A stretch of 64,000 nt of DNA from Haliclona indistincta (taxonomy: Eukaryota; Porifera; Demospongiae; Haplosclerida; Chalinidae): NCBI GenBank assembly GCA_964017065.1, contig OZ024788.1:3984887-4048886 (forward strand), given 5' to 3'. This document shows positions 18,157-34,170 of this stretch, piece after piece. How positions within the stretch are numbered: position 1 is the first letter of the stretch; every line of letters begins with the position of its first letter. A model generated the notes under the pieces. That model was not told the origin of the DNA. It worked only from the letters and a program-made list of their open reading frames with translations, and searched no databases. The position numbers and the translations under genes were made by a program.

Positions 18157-21100
18157 CAAAAGAACCCGCCTGGCACCATAACCTTATACCTGAGCCAAGA
18201 GTAAATAATTTATATATTAAGTGACAATTGCACACTGCATATGATAAAGTATACAGTAACCATGCACTGTTTGTTTAACTATTTTGGCTTTATTATTCTT
18301 TGTAAATTAGGATGTAAACATCAAGTCTGTAATGATTTGAAGAGTTTAGCTATAGTTCATCAAAATCATTTTTTTTATCAACTGTGTTTAAAATTAATGA
18401 TCACTTTATAATTGAACAAAACAAAACTTACTTTATTCGAATTCTCTGCTTAATTATTCTGTTAAAATTTCCCCTCATTCTATTCGATTATGTACATGGG
18501 ATATACCATCATGCAGTGGTGACAAGATTAGTTCACTAAGTAAACATTATGACACTGGATCACATAATGTGGCTGTTTACTGTCTTTGGGCGAGCACTGA
18601 GTTATGATAAAACATGCAGTGTTGTCTTCAGTTACTGGTCTAACACAATAAATCGTCTAAGAGTAGCCAGCATAATAACAGATCAGAGAAGAACTCAGTA
18701 GACACAGTCCTGTGTAATAGTATAATGTCACTACAAACCACTTGTATTGTGATATCTGTTATTGTATAAACCAACCAAACAGATGGTTCTTGAGACTGTG
18801 AATATCACACTTCAAGAGGTAGCTAATTTCCTGCAGCTGTCTACTGCACCACCTAATACAATACTGCCTTTTGATCATTCTGAGATACCATAAAAATTAA
18901 TCCGCTTCAAATTCCAACCGTACAGTCTAGCTGAGTGTATCGTAAGTGGCTGCTTCATGGAGCTTTGAACGAAACCAACTTGCACTCTGTAACTGGATAA
19001 ATTAACGAAATATGATACAAAAGAACACTCGAAATATGTGGAAGTCAATCACTCGTGCACTGCACTGAAGCTGCATGACACACAGCACCTGCACACTTGT
19101 CTTTTGCACTGCTGGTATGCAACGATGCATTCCAACAAGAAACAGTGAGTAATATTTACTATGTACATGCAAAATTACATGACACTGACATCTCTACAAA
19201 AGAAATACAACAAAATAACACTGTGACAATAGATGGAACAGATTGGCATTAAGTAGCCATTGCATGACTGATCCTTACCTGAAACAGCACATGCACACAA
19301 AGTAACACATTGTGATACAAATTCACACTTACATGTAAGTCATACAAGCTTTCTTTAATTCTGTCACAGAAATAAAAGCTGCTACTCATTGTCATCAATT
19401 CAATGGTACTTGTGAGAGCATACTGATTGGACAATGCATGCACAATTCAGTTTAGCCTGCACAATTTTTAGTTTTAGAGTATGGTAAGTATGGTAACTTA
19501 AAATAATGTAAAATTTTGTAAGCCTGCAAACAGCCCTGATAATATTTGTCAACATTGAAATGATTGATAGATTACATCCTGTTCGTTGTGGAAACAGTTG
19601 ATACAGCAATGGTGTTAAATTGGGATGGTTGTCACCTCTCTGCAGTATGCTCTTTAGCTCTCTGGGTGTTCTCTGCAGAGCAGTGTGAAATATTTTTGCT
19701 TAGTGCAGTCACGTTTGATTTAATAAATTGTTTACCTAGCCGTATCATATGAAATAGCACAAACCAAGTAGGGCACTCAATGTAACTCGAAGACTAGTAT
19801 AAATCCAGTCGAAATGTAAACTACAAAATATTGACAGCTGGCGTTGTAGTCCCTTTAGGCATCCAGTGTATTAACAGTGGTTGCTATTGGGAGTTTCCTG
19901 TAACAGCAAGAATTATTGTAGGAACATGCAATTTTGATGCTTAATTCGATCAAATGCACCATAAGTCATGCATGCATGTAATTATACCCTGACTTGATAC
20001 ACAAGTGACTTGAAGACATTATACAACAAACCAATCCAATGTCCATTGACACCATGCTCCGTCGGTGATCAAGTGCACGAATGCTGTGACATGCACATTG
20101 TCTGCATTTGCATATCAAGTACATGTACAGTTCAAGTTATAGTGTAAGGATATTCGACTCTTCGTGATTCGTGTAGTTATTGTGATAAACAAGGTTGTTA
20201 ATCGGCTACCTATTTCACTATTTGCGGCATGCCTGTAGCATGTGTCGACCTGTTTGTGTGGTCATGACATATAATTGTATACCACAGTATACATAGCTTG
20301 TGTTATATGGCTGTAGAGTTTGATGATGCACTTCATGTCTATTTCCTAGTGCACTCGACTGTAAAATGGGCATACCGCACTACAAGGCTTCACAGAGTAC
20401 AAACACATACACTAGATTAAGTGTTTGTGAATCACCTGTTTCAACTAATGCTTAAAATCCACTCTACTGTAGCGAAAGAGCGTCGTAAATAGCTATGTAA
20501 TGGAATTTTTCCAATGCTTCTCATAATGCACTTTGTACGGTATTTGCAACCGGCACAATGGCAGTGCAATGCTTCTTTGAAAACTCTGCTCTTTTGAATG
20601 TCACACCTTTTTGTAGAAGTTAGATTACTGATGCAGTGGTATTCATGTTCACTTGCACAGTTTGTTTATTTTGAAGTCAAATTGACCCCCTGGAGATTTG
20701 TTGTAATTCCTCACTACTCTCATTACACTATTTGTGGTACTGGCGTGTTATACATGTGCAGACAAAGTTGTGTCTGCAGAGTTGAATTAAAACACTATCG
20801 CTTCCCAGCAAATCACATGTGAACGGTAGTGCAAGCACTGACTGAAGACAAAGCAAACTTTGATAGCGTACTGCTGTGTATTAAATTGCCTGTTGGATCA
20901 TGATACAATATGAACCATACATTAACTGTACAAACTATGTGTGCATATGGACCAGTCAGTCTGCACATGGACCAGTCAGTCTGTATATGCCTTGCTTGTC
21001 AGGCCTACCACAACAAAGCATCTTCTACACAAGACTGTTATAAGTTTGCTCCATACCAGCCTTGCTTATAGAGACTACCTCAACAGTTGGTATCTGTTGT

Positions 21101-22438
21101 ATAGCTTCATACTGAATAGGATTCAATTGAAATGCTGATAATCAAACCTAAGATAGTAGCATCATGAAGTGCAGTTGTGTCTAGGCAACATTATACACAA
21201 TAATCGCTTTTGTATACTTTCGCCCAACAGCCAAGACAATAGACAATGCAAGGGATAGTATTTGTGTCTAAGGATTTGCATGGATTTAAAGCTGCACATT
21301 CTTTGCAAGACTACAAATCAAGAACCATAACCCAACAATAGAATAACAACAGCTGTCCAGCTTCTGCAGCTGTACAAATACTGGCTACCAGTTCATTATT
21401 CATAGTTAATCAATTGGCACTGTCTTCATTATTCATAAACTGTCACTACAAATCTGGCACCACCCTGTAGGCTACAGTCATGTGACATTATGACTATGGT
21501 CTACATTTCCATAAAGATTTGAAACACTGTTCTATTGTGCTGAGGAAAGATCAAATGCATTATTCTTAATCAAATTTCATTTTTCTGGGTAGATGAAATC
21601 ACTAAATTTTGTTTGCAGCTAGCAATGCATAGCTACCGATACCGATCACGAAAATGCAGGAAATCTGTCGCTTTTGAGTTGCCTGAGTTACAATTCTAAA
21701 AGCATGGATGTGGTCACAATAGAAACAGACAAAGCAGTGCTTGAAACTACAGACTAAGCACTGAGTGACTGTTGGACAGGTCTAAAGCATGATTGTGTTA
21801 CATTTGATCTCCTCTTTGTCAAAGGGAACTAGAATTACATTATGGTCTGTTGACACAGCTAAACAATTTGCTGAGGAGGAATTGTCTACGGTGGTTGCAG
21901 AATTTACACAGAGACATGCTCTTATTAGTTTAGTTGTCATGCACGACCGATGCTACTCGCTTGTTTTGCCAAAATGTTTCAGTTGAAAGATGTTTATTAA
22001 TTCTCATACATAACAACAAACACAATATTTTTCTGAACAAAACAACAGAAATATTCACTGATTATAAAGTGCTTAAATTAAAAGTAACTGAATTAAAGTT
22101 TATCATTGAAATTAAAAGTAGATTAAGTTAAAGGTTACAGTAGATTAGTAGTTAAATTAAAATAAGTAGTGAATTAAAATTACTGTGGGTATAGGGTATT
22201 AGTAGATTAGTTTAGTATTGGTACATTATAGTTATAGCTATAGTAGATTAGGTATAGTATAGTAGAAGTAGATTTACTTATATTAGGCTTTAGTTACTGT
22301 TAGTAGTTAATCTGTATTAGGTAGCGTTAGTTGGTAATACCAGTGGCTAAGAGCTCTTTCGGATCGGAAGACTCGCTGGGGGCAGATTTGCTGCAGCTGA
22401 AGGTTTATGATTGACTGATTTGAAGATTTACAGAGAGT
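18157..22438. other. 4.3 kb intergenic region without recognised genes
   Basis: This lies between the ubiquitin-like gene and the 3' end of the zinc-finger gene. Frames up to about 75 codons on either strand have no domain or composition typical of proteins. Noted: a duplicated 20-bp unit at 20945-20984 (tggaccagtcagtctg twice), frequent gcatgcat motifs, and a low-complexity A/G/T stretch at 22080-22330 (agtagattag-like), which is likely the 3' UTR of the minus-strand zinc-finger gene. Confidence 0.45.
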
Positions 22439-24068
<1,630 letters not shown>

Positions 24069-25461
24069 TGCGATTTGTGTGTAGTATTCCTTCGTAGGTT
24101 GTAAAAAGCTTATAGTAGTTTAGATTGGTCGCGTTCGAGTTGATTCGTAGTACTGCTCCTTTGAATACTAGTATTAAGGTACTACCGATTGTGCTCTTTT
24201 CCGACCAGCGAAAAAGTGCCAGTGGTAGTAGAAGGCTGAGCTGTGTTGGAGCGGGTGTTGGAATGGCGCTTTCTGCAGTGACCGCTTAATATAAACGTGC
24301 TCGGCTCCAGAGGCCGTATACCGCAATGAATAACTAACTACATTAGTGCGCGGGCAAAGCGCCGCCAACATAACGACGTCACCGCAATGCATACTGATTG
24401 CCTAGCAATACGTCTGACCAATCAGATTCGAGCCCGGCAATGAATACATTTTGTATTATGCAGTGACCTGGCAGACTTTGCCCTGGTGATATCAGTTCCT
24501 GGATACAGAGTCAAAATAAAGTCAAACCATTGTGAGCCATAATACACTTTGATATACTGTGATCACCAATTATTGTGACCTTGTACTGTGAACGAATAAT
24601 TATTTGTTTCAGCAAAAAGTATGTATAGTGTACATCCATTGTGCCTTCAACATGCCTATACTAGTGAAACTACTTATAAATGACATTTTAAATCTAGCGT
24701 ATTTTCCTATAGTCTATGTCACTAGTTACATTATCAAAGGAGCTGTCAATAGTCACACTACATGTGGGGAAAGCACCGTACCAAGCCTGCCTACAAGTCC
24801 AGTCTCATTGACACGGAAATTTTTTGGCAGTCAGCTAAATTTGAATAGCAATGTTATGAGAAAACAAGTGGAGTATATCGTCATTAATTTAGACAATGGA
24901 CCGCAAAGTTAAATGACCAGAAACACGAAATGCATGTCACACAACCAGCAAAAATGTCATTAACGGCACTGTTGAAATTGATTATCAAGTTTGCAAGCCA
25001 TCACGTAGCCTCATCTGAATATCCTCATTATAGCCCTCATTGTAAAGCAGGCATTTCCTGCGATGGCTTACAAAGTTGCTCCATCAAAGTGTGAAAAACT
25101 GACAACAATGTGATCTACGGCTACTTGAGTTTCAAGCTTATACACAACATTATTGTATATCACTTTTGCTTTGAGCAAATCATTGTGAATATTATTATTT
25201 CATTGAAGAGCCAATACAAGTGAGCATTACAGATCACAAACAGAGGCCTTTGAACATCTTCAGTGAGAGTAGAGCTATTAGAACAACACCTTCAACTTGC
25301 TACCACAAAAACAGGCACAAACATCTTAATTCAGACCAAAAATCACACATCAATACTTTTTATTGAGATCAAAATATTTTCCATCTTTTAGAAGCGCAAA
25401 AAATGATATCAAATTACTGAGAATAATGATACAGAATTATGTTCATAGCCATTGTCTGTGT
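24069..25461. other. promoter side of the WT1-like gene and intergenic sequence
   Basis: The first 350 bp next to the gene are GC-richer, with CRE-like and CCAAT-like motifs near 24373 and 24419, and should hold the promoter. The rest, up to the end of the CNBD2-like gene, is AT-rich and shows no gene. A 102-codon plus frame at 24604-24912 looks like chance. Confidence 0.45.
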
Positions 25462-28400
25462 TCATTTCATACAGTTTAATGAGACAGGTCTAGATCGTAG
25501 TAGAGGTGACTTAGAGCGTACTGCACTGCTGCGGAGAACACAGGCTCCGTCGTGACACTCCTTCGCACCACAGTGCTTGTGCAGGGGATCTGGACAGCCC
25601 AGGCAATCTTCGTACTCTCCATGAAGCAAAAAGATAGGTTTGACCTTCGCTGGAACCCAGCCGCAATGACCTTTAAGAAGTTCAGGTTTTGTTGCTATCA
25701 TGGTTTTATGGACTTTGTCTAAAGAGTCTTGCAGCACAGATAACTTGAACTTTGACCACTGCAAATGCTCTTGGTAAACCTGGGAGAGCACCTCATCAGA
25801 AGGGTATCTGAAAGGGGCAAAATAAATAAGCAGTTTTTGATGGAGCAGTAGAATATACAAACACTTAATTAGATTGTAAATTAGACTGTGTTTACGAGAC
25901 AGTTCGTTTGAACATGTACACTTGTGTAGGTGGTGGTGGTAATGTGTGCATGACACCTTGGCCTATTCTAGGTATCAAACTGGTCTACTGTTAATTAGAA
26001 AACACACAGATACATGTACACACAGTAACACAGAGGCCACATGCAATGTACCACCAACAACACCACTCCTCAAAACAGTTGACGCCAGGAGTCGACACGA
26101 CGAGTCTATTTTAGTCGCATACTGTATTGAAACCAACAGTATATACACAAAACTGGCAACAAGTGCTCGAAAACACTTGGTCAAGATATAGCAAGCCTGA
26201 GCTATAACAAGATTGACTGGCTCACAATATGCAGTAGTAGTGCCAAGTCTGTTACAATTCATTTGGCATAAATGTGAAAGATACTTGAAACTTGCTGTGA
26301 ATAACACCCAACAAATAGAGCGTAAAATTGCAACTCAAACCAAACCCAAACGTCTATTGCATTAGACTACGTACTTTACGACCCTTTGACTAAACTTCTG
26401 GTATGCTTAAGTAACTCACAAGTTGCGCACAGATCACAAGAATTTCGTGAAACCAGTCAAAAACAGCGACTATTGGGATGCTACTAATCCATGACCAATA
26501 ATAATATTTGGTGACAGACACGCACTTGCAGCTCAACACACACACACACGATCACCGTAAGTAGCTAAACCTATTAGCTTATGCATGCAATCATTCAAAT
26601 ACGCAATAAAGACAACTCGCTGAGCTAATGCTATAGGCATTAAAATAATGTCGACGAGAGAGATCGAAAACATAAGCAAGAGGGAACCGAGAATGTCAAA
26701 AGACTGAGTTTAGTTACAACCATTGGTCTCAAAGGCTACACATAAGACAAAGACTGCAGTGACTAAACACAATGAACCAAACAGTAGTGAGAGAGAGAGA
26801 GAGAGGGGGGGAGGGAGAGAGGGAGGGAGAGAGAGGGAGGAAGAGAAAGAGAGAGAGAGGGATGGAGGGAGAGAGAGATAGAGAGAGAGAGAGGGAGAGA
26901 GAGAGAGAGAGAGGGAGGGAGAGAGGGAGGGAGAGAGAGAGGGAGGGAGAGAGGGAGGGAGGGAGAGAGAGAGGGAGGGAGGGAGGGAGGGAGAGAGAGA
27001 GAGAGAGAGGGAGGGAGAGAGAGAGAGAGAGGGAAGTAGTCAATGATNNNNNNNNNNNNNNNNNNNNNNNNNNNNNNNNNNNNNNNNNNNNNNNNNNNNN
27101 NNNNNNNNNNNNNNNNNNNNNNNNNNNNNNNNNNNNNNNNNNNNNNNNNNNNNNNNNNNNNNNNNNNNNNNNNNNNNNNNNNNNNNNNNNNNNNNNNNNN
27201 NNNNNNNNNNNNNNNNNNNNNNNNNNNNNNNNNNNNNNNNNNNNNNNAAGTCGTCAATGATGTTATCAAAAGTGGATATGTGTAAATAATATTGTGCTAA
27301 TAAGTCATTGTTTTATGAATTTTGTATGTTTGTTCCTTATGTGTGTCATTGTTTGTCTCCATGTGAGCTAGTCTCTTTGAGTTTTCATCCTGTGTATGCT
27401 ACATGTACGGTAGCCGGTAGTGCTGGGCAGGCTTCTCTTCCGGGTAAAGCACCTCCTTAGTTTGCTTAGAGCATTTGAAAACAACACTATGCTAGCCCTC
27501 TACCAACAGTCCAACCAGTGGGAGTGATGGCCTGTATATACAGCTAGCAACCTCTTACACGAGAGAGACCTAATGAGTGACTTTAATCAGGCTTGAGCTG
27601 AGAGCCAGCGGACAGATAAGCATAACCTCTGGTAAAGCTGTACTGCTTCTCTGATACCAAGATACTGACCAAGCGTACACATACACTATTCAAAGTCGAA
27701 CCACATGGAAGATAGGTAATACATAGATTACACAGGTACCAAGAAAGCGAACTCATAGATTACACAGGTACCAAGAAAGCGAATACTTTGTGCATACATA
27801 ATGTATTAGTAATATATAGTGTTACACAAGCTCTGGATGCATGTATTGCAGCTGTGTTGCTCATATAAGGTGACTATCGCATGAATAATTGAGCATTTTC
27901 TCACAGTATAGATGAGACGAACAGTCAGACAAGCAGACAGACTGCATAGCTTTGAAGTGAGATGGCTACAGTCGAGTGAGTAAGCTAGTCAAACAGTGTG
28001 TGATCACAAGCAATGTATTGTGAACACACATAACGTTATACTGTAACCTTTTCCGGTTGTATATACAGTTTGCTCAGTCACTCACAGTTTGCACACTGAC
28101 GTTGTATCAAAATCAGCTGCACAGATCGAGTCAAAGACATGAAGTCTGGTAAACATGTTGATATCATTATCAATGGCAGAGATTTTTAAGTGCATTGATG
28201 CAAGATAGCACGGCTGTTACAAATCACTCACTAACAAAAGACCATGTGGTGTCATGCTTTGCTTGAAACAATGGTACTTTAAGCTTCTTCATTCACTGTC
28301 GATCTGTAATAGCCCGCACATTGTACTGTCCATAAGATACTGCAATCGTCACTATGCGTAACCAATTCACTACGGGCACGTTCTTTCTCTTCACACGCTA

Positions 28401-31400
28401 TTTCGTGACGGTGAAATGCAATATCCACATGGAACTATTCCAGCAATTGTCACCATAGTTGGGAAACTATTAAAGGACACACTGAGGGATTAATTAGTGT
28501 TATATTACACTAGTGTACATGCATGCAGTGGATAGCGCAGTAACTATGGTGATCCGAACTGAAATAGGCACTCCCCAATAAGCACAGAGATATTCTGTCT
28601 TCCTGTAACACTGAAGCAAAAGCTTAGAGCGTCATCTTCATGCACTAATGTGTTCAGGTATTGTAGTCACTGTTGTCTTTATTCACACGATGGAGGATGA
28701 TCAGAGACTGAACACATTAGTGCATGAAGATGACGCTCTAGGCTTCTGTAAACGAATTTCTAATACACAATGTCTAGACCAATGAATTTATGCAACAAAT
28801 AATAATCTCTGCTCACAAACAGACGATACTATCTCCATAATAGCTAATTCACGATGAATGTCTCGGCACCACAGACAAGCTAAATTCAATCACCAGCTTG
28901 TTATGACAATTGCCCAACACACAGACAAATAAACAGCTTGTGTCAACAACATGAAACCAAGGTCTAGAACACAGGTACAGCGAAATGACAGTTGGCGCTT
29001 AACACGCACATGGAGAAACCGCATGTTAAACGATAGTGTGGATTACAAGTTGCCCTAACTTGGAGCAACAAATTAAATGCTTCTAAAAATGGTGTTAAGA
29101 GACATCCATTAGTCATGTGCTACTAGAGATTCTCCTGTAGCTACACATAACTCGGACTAAAACAGCAAGTTTGAACAATTCTGCACCATTAGGTCTCAGG
29201 AACTAGAACTGTAGTGTTGAATTCTTGCCATAGATTACACTAGTACACGGTGTTTTGTTGAGGCTGACGCGTATTCAAACACAATTCATATCGAGCATGG
29301 TCGCCATCAAAGTCTCTAAGCAGTGTTGAAAAACTTTGGGCAAGGTCATAAAGTGATCTTAGCTTGCAATTACCGTGGAATGCGAGACTGTCACGGTATA
29401 AGGTGACCGCTTATAAACAATTGTCACGCTCGTGTTGTACACAAAGTCAGACGGTCACTTTGTGTACAGAAGTATGATGGTATCTTAAAGTATTGCATCA
29501 CTGCCTGTACAAGCTAGACTACGGTAGCTTTTAATTTTACATATGAGTACAAAAATTACCATGTCTTATTTTTGTCACAAAAGCACACCAAAATAAGAAC
29601 AGCAAACATAATTTAAAAAGTTTTAAACAAATTTAAGTATAAAGATTAAAGTTTTCAATTTATGACTTAAATTCACACCAGTGGTGAAGTTAAAAATCGT
29701 AACAGAATGCAAGAATGTGAGTTACTGTTCCCAGAAACCATTAACTTAACAACTTACCAATTAGTAGCTAGTACTCGAACTACATCTGCATAATTAGTGA
29801 ATTTTATGAATGAATTAGTAAAACAGCGGACAATTACATGTACACGCCCCTCAAGCTGCATCCAACAGCTGTATCTGACATATTTAACCCATGAACCGCA
29901 TTGATAAAAAATTCGAATACCAAATACCACCCATACCTAGTTAGCTGTGGTCGTTTGAGCAGATTGCTTTGGCACATATTTTTCAAATCCCAAGCCACTA
30001 CGAGGCAGTAACTTAAACCACAAAATCACACATCACCAAGAATGCTAGAAATAGCTGTTAGGCATACCAGCATGAGCTTAATGCAATGTAATCAGAGAAT
30101 GATGAATGACTAAGCATACGATACTGCTGGATCACAAAGAACAACCGCCTTTGAAATCTGTAATACACATTTTTTAGTACCAAGCTTAGTGTAGTACACT
30201 ATACAATAAGACTACCTTCAGTGAATAAGCTCATTATTAAAATAATGTGAACGCTCTCTCTCCTTAGCTGCACTCTTCACAGTACTCATAAACTACCAAA
30301 TCACAGTCAAAATATTTCTTTTCTTATTAGAGGTACACTACCACACTGCAGATGAAGGCAGCTACACAATTAGCAGCAAAGTGTGATCCTTATGAAAGAG
30401 GTTGTTTTTGTTCTGCAAACATTTTTAACTCGACTACAAACAGTGCCTCTTGATCTGAGGATGCACCAATTTGCATTTCCCTAAACATGCAATGAATAGC
30501 ATGTACACACAACGAATTTGAATGTAAAGTGTAGTAAAAGGGGAAATTTCCGTCAGATGTCTCTACTTGTACAATAATTAAACATAACTTATTTCACATA
30601 AACCCGTACATGGACGTAAAGCCCACAAAAATGTACTGCAATTAAGTTAGGAATTCATCCAGTTCTACCCAAAACCACATAACAATCCTATTGTATAATA
30701 GCTAGTCTTTATACGGGTAACTAGTGCACTGGCACACACCCGATATCCGACACTCAGTGCCTGACTGATGAATTGGTGTCTGTATGGACTGCTATAGTGG
30801 ATTTTGCTGAATTGTGTCTCGGTCCAATAGTATTGAATGAACCAACAAAAACAAGATAGTCTAAGTTTAGTGAAAATTGTCTAGCGATAGGATGTCGCTG
30901 AGATATTCAAAACCAGTGCACAGTTACATGACACAAAGGCTCTTGGCTCCTACCTGAAACCTGAAATTGTGCGAGAGTACGCCCTGTATTGCACGACTTA
31001 GCATAACCATATTTGCCCAGAACATGCGTACATGCATGTGTGATTATTTGTAGTGGGCGGAGCAATGTGTTTGAATTATTACCACTACTAGGAATTGTGA
31101 TCGACGGCTCTAAATATAGCGCTACTATGTCTAAAAATAGCTCGTCCAAACATTCTACAGTCAACCATTCAAGCTTACAATCAAAGTCGTACAAACAAAT
31201 TACAGTACAGCAAGCACAAGCAAGATTAGTTCGGGATTACATGCTATTTCAACTTTGAAATATGATCTGGGATTAACAATTAATCACATTCGATCTTGTT
31301 CCAACACAAAATGCACAGTACATCATATCCCAATCTACGTATTCAGCAGAGAAGGTATGCAGTGGAGTTGGAACGGTTCCAGAATTAATCCATCTCTAGT

Positions 31401-31511
31401 AAAAACAAGTGGTCACATAGACGGCATGATAGACATAGTCCTAGACGGTAAGGGTTGGTACATTAACATGAAGTTATGCATCTGTTTTACACAGAGCACT
31501 AAACCAATTCA

Positions 31512-31568
<57 letters not shown>

Positions 31569-34118
31569 CCTCTCTCTCTCTCTCTCTCTCCATAGTTATT
31601 GAAGTACAATCGTCAGACGATAAGTCGCTAGAAACCACTTCAGGTTCCTATTAATGACCTAGTGTGAACGTGTGTATGTATACCATGAATTCATCAACAA
31701 ACAGATGCAACCAACATCTCTGTATACATAAGTCATGCAATTATCCGACCACAGCAAGAGGAACCAGAGCAGACAATGATTGAAGACATACAATGGAGAA
31801 CTTTGAAGACAGACGCGTTCACAGGCGTGAAGTTACTCTCATCCGGCCGAATGATGGTTCACGCTTGATTTCCTTATAAGGAAGGTGCAAATTGAAGAAA
31901 ATCAAGGGATGGTTGCCATTGGAAACGGTGAATGGAAAATAAACACACCTTCTTTGGTGAGCAGTTGTGTGTGTTTGGGCGGTCAGGTAGTCACACGAAG
32001 CAATTTAACACTCCATATGTCACAAAGCCGCAAAAATCCACTTCAATTACTTAGTCAAATTGAAGCAGAAATGTACACACAGACGGTACTAGACCATGAA
32101 GATTGACATGCCCTGGGACAGACAAGATTGGACAACAGAGAGCAGGCTTTGCACAACGAACAAGGGACTACTAGGCAGTTGAATTGAGAACTCAAAGGTC
32201 ACGGGTTCAAATCCAAAACGTTTTTTTCTACAGTGGAACCCTTTCAGTTGGTCAAGTGCCTTTTATGGAGCTGTATTTTTATAATATATTAGCAAATTGT
32301 TCGCTATCAGGAGTGTCAGAGTCAACTGTTTGCTGCTAATAGGTGTTTACTTTACCAAAATGATGGTAACATATTGTCACAAACAATGAAATTCACACCA
32401 TTTCAGATTTTGACAACAACACTGCATAAATACTATACGAGTGAGATCATTAATTAGTACTATGCAAACATTGGAATCTTAATTCACAACATTTAAAAAC
32501 CATCGCAGCTAAACAACCATCGAAAATATATCGATTAGTTGCTAGGCGTGTATCATAATACATCAAAGAGTTGCTGACAAGATTCGGGTTTTGATTCCGT
32601 CGATTCTGATATCAAAAGCGCTAATGCGATTAGCACTATCTTGTGTTGTCCTCCTGGATGACCACAGTACAAACACTGCTAATCCATAAACTAAGGATCA
32701 CATTACAATGACTTCCTGATATTGAGACACAATCAGTTGGCATAGCATCCAGATGGCTTTGATGAAAGTATGTGTGCTCATACAAATTACCGAGTTATTG
32801 CAGACACTAGTCCTGATTCCCTGAATCTTGCTTTATACTGTACACAACAAACCACTGAGTTACTGCTCTATAGCAGACACTATTCCTGATTGAGTGTATC
32901 TTGCTGTACACAACAAACCACTGAATTCAGATGCCCGTCTTGACTGAGTGAGCCCAACTAGCTATATTCAAAAACAGAATACTTATTAAACCTCTGAATA
33001 GTCAGCATGTTAGACGATTGAACCATCACCCAAAACCATTATTAATTTAACCACATCATCACTCAAAATAGTTAGTACGTGCAATCTCGCGAGTCCAAAT
33101 GGTCAACTATGCTCAGGGTCATCAAGCTTGGTTGAAAAATGCGGACCACACAAAACCATTGTTACGATGCTGTCATACTTAACCCTATTACACCGTGCTG
33201 TCGTGAAGCACAGCCATACCAAAGCGCATTGCTCATTGCATAACGGTAATCAAATAAAAGTCTCAATTGATTCGATCAGAGCTCTCGGTCTGCATAAGGA
33301 AAGCATTTCCCATCCATAAAGAGCCTCTGTCATACTAGCTTGTTATACGATCTTCACTAAATTCCAGAGCCTAGAACTAGCACGTACAGACAAGTCAGCA
33401 GGCATGACAAGTTATGCTCATTTGAGCATATTCACGAGATCTAATTATCCATTTAGAGTACACTGTGCAGGTAATAATCATCTGTAATGATATTCATAGC
33501 AGTAGGCTGCACAAATGAAAATTTATTCAAATGTAGACGAACAGAGAAAAATTACTGCGGTTAAGCATGGTAATACAGGCAGTATGGAATGGTTGGGCAG
33601 TGTGGTTATTCTCAAGGGAGTTGGACCCACTAGCGGTTCGATTCAAGGTTTTGAGGAATTTTGTGAGCTATGTGAAGAGTTGCGTAATAATTATGATTTG
33701 TGAGTAATCGTAATCTCTCTAATGTCTCCCCACAAGGCTAGCTCTAGTAGTACTTGACGAAGTAACCTATCGTAGATTGTCGCACGTAATCTCTTGTCTA
33801 TACCTTCATCAATAGCTATTCACCCTCCAGCATGCATGCAGACACTGTAGAAATAATCGATTTTGATTTAATCGGACCACATAAAATATAGCCATTTGAA
33901 TTTAAACACAGTAATCACATCACTTCAATTCAAATATTGGACCATTAACCTTCACAAATGTAAAATGTGTGTCTCTTAAAAATGCTCATTGGTCGATCCA
34001 CACTATTCAAAGCTCACAAAAAGTTAAAAACCCATTATTTTGGAGCACTCAATATTCAAAAAGCTTAAGATTTGATAGGTTTTAGTAAGTTACGCTATCA
34101 TAAACCAACCACACTTGA

Positions 34119-34170
<52 letters not shown>

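Noticed and set aside
26729..27285. Frames of Ser-Leu-Pro or Gly-Arg-Glu repeats running into the N run
   Set aside because: Simple GA/CT repeat and unknown bases; no protein evidence.
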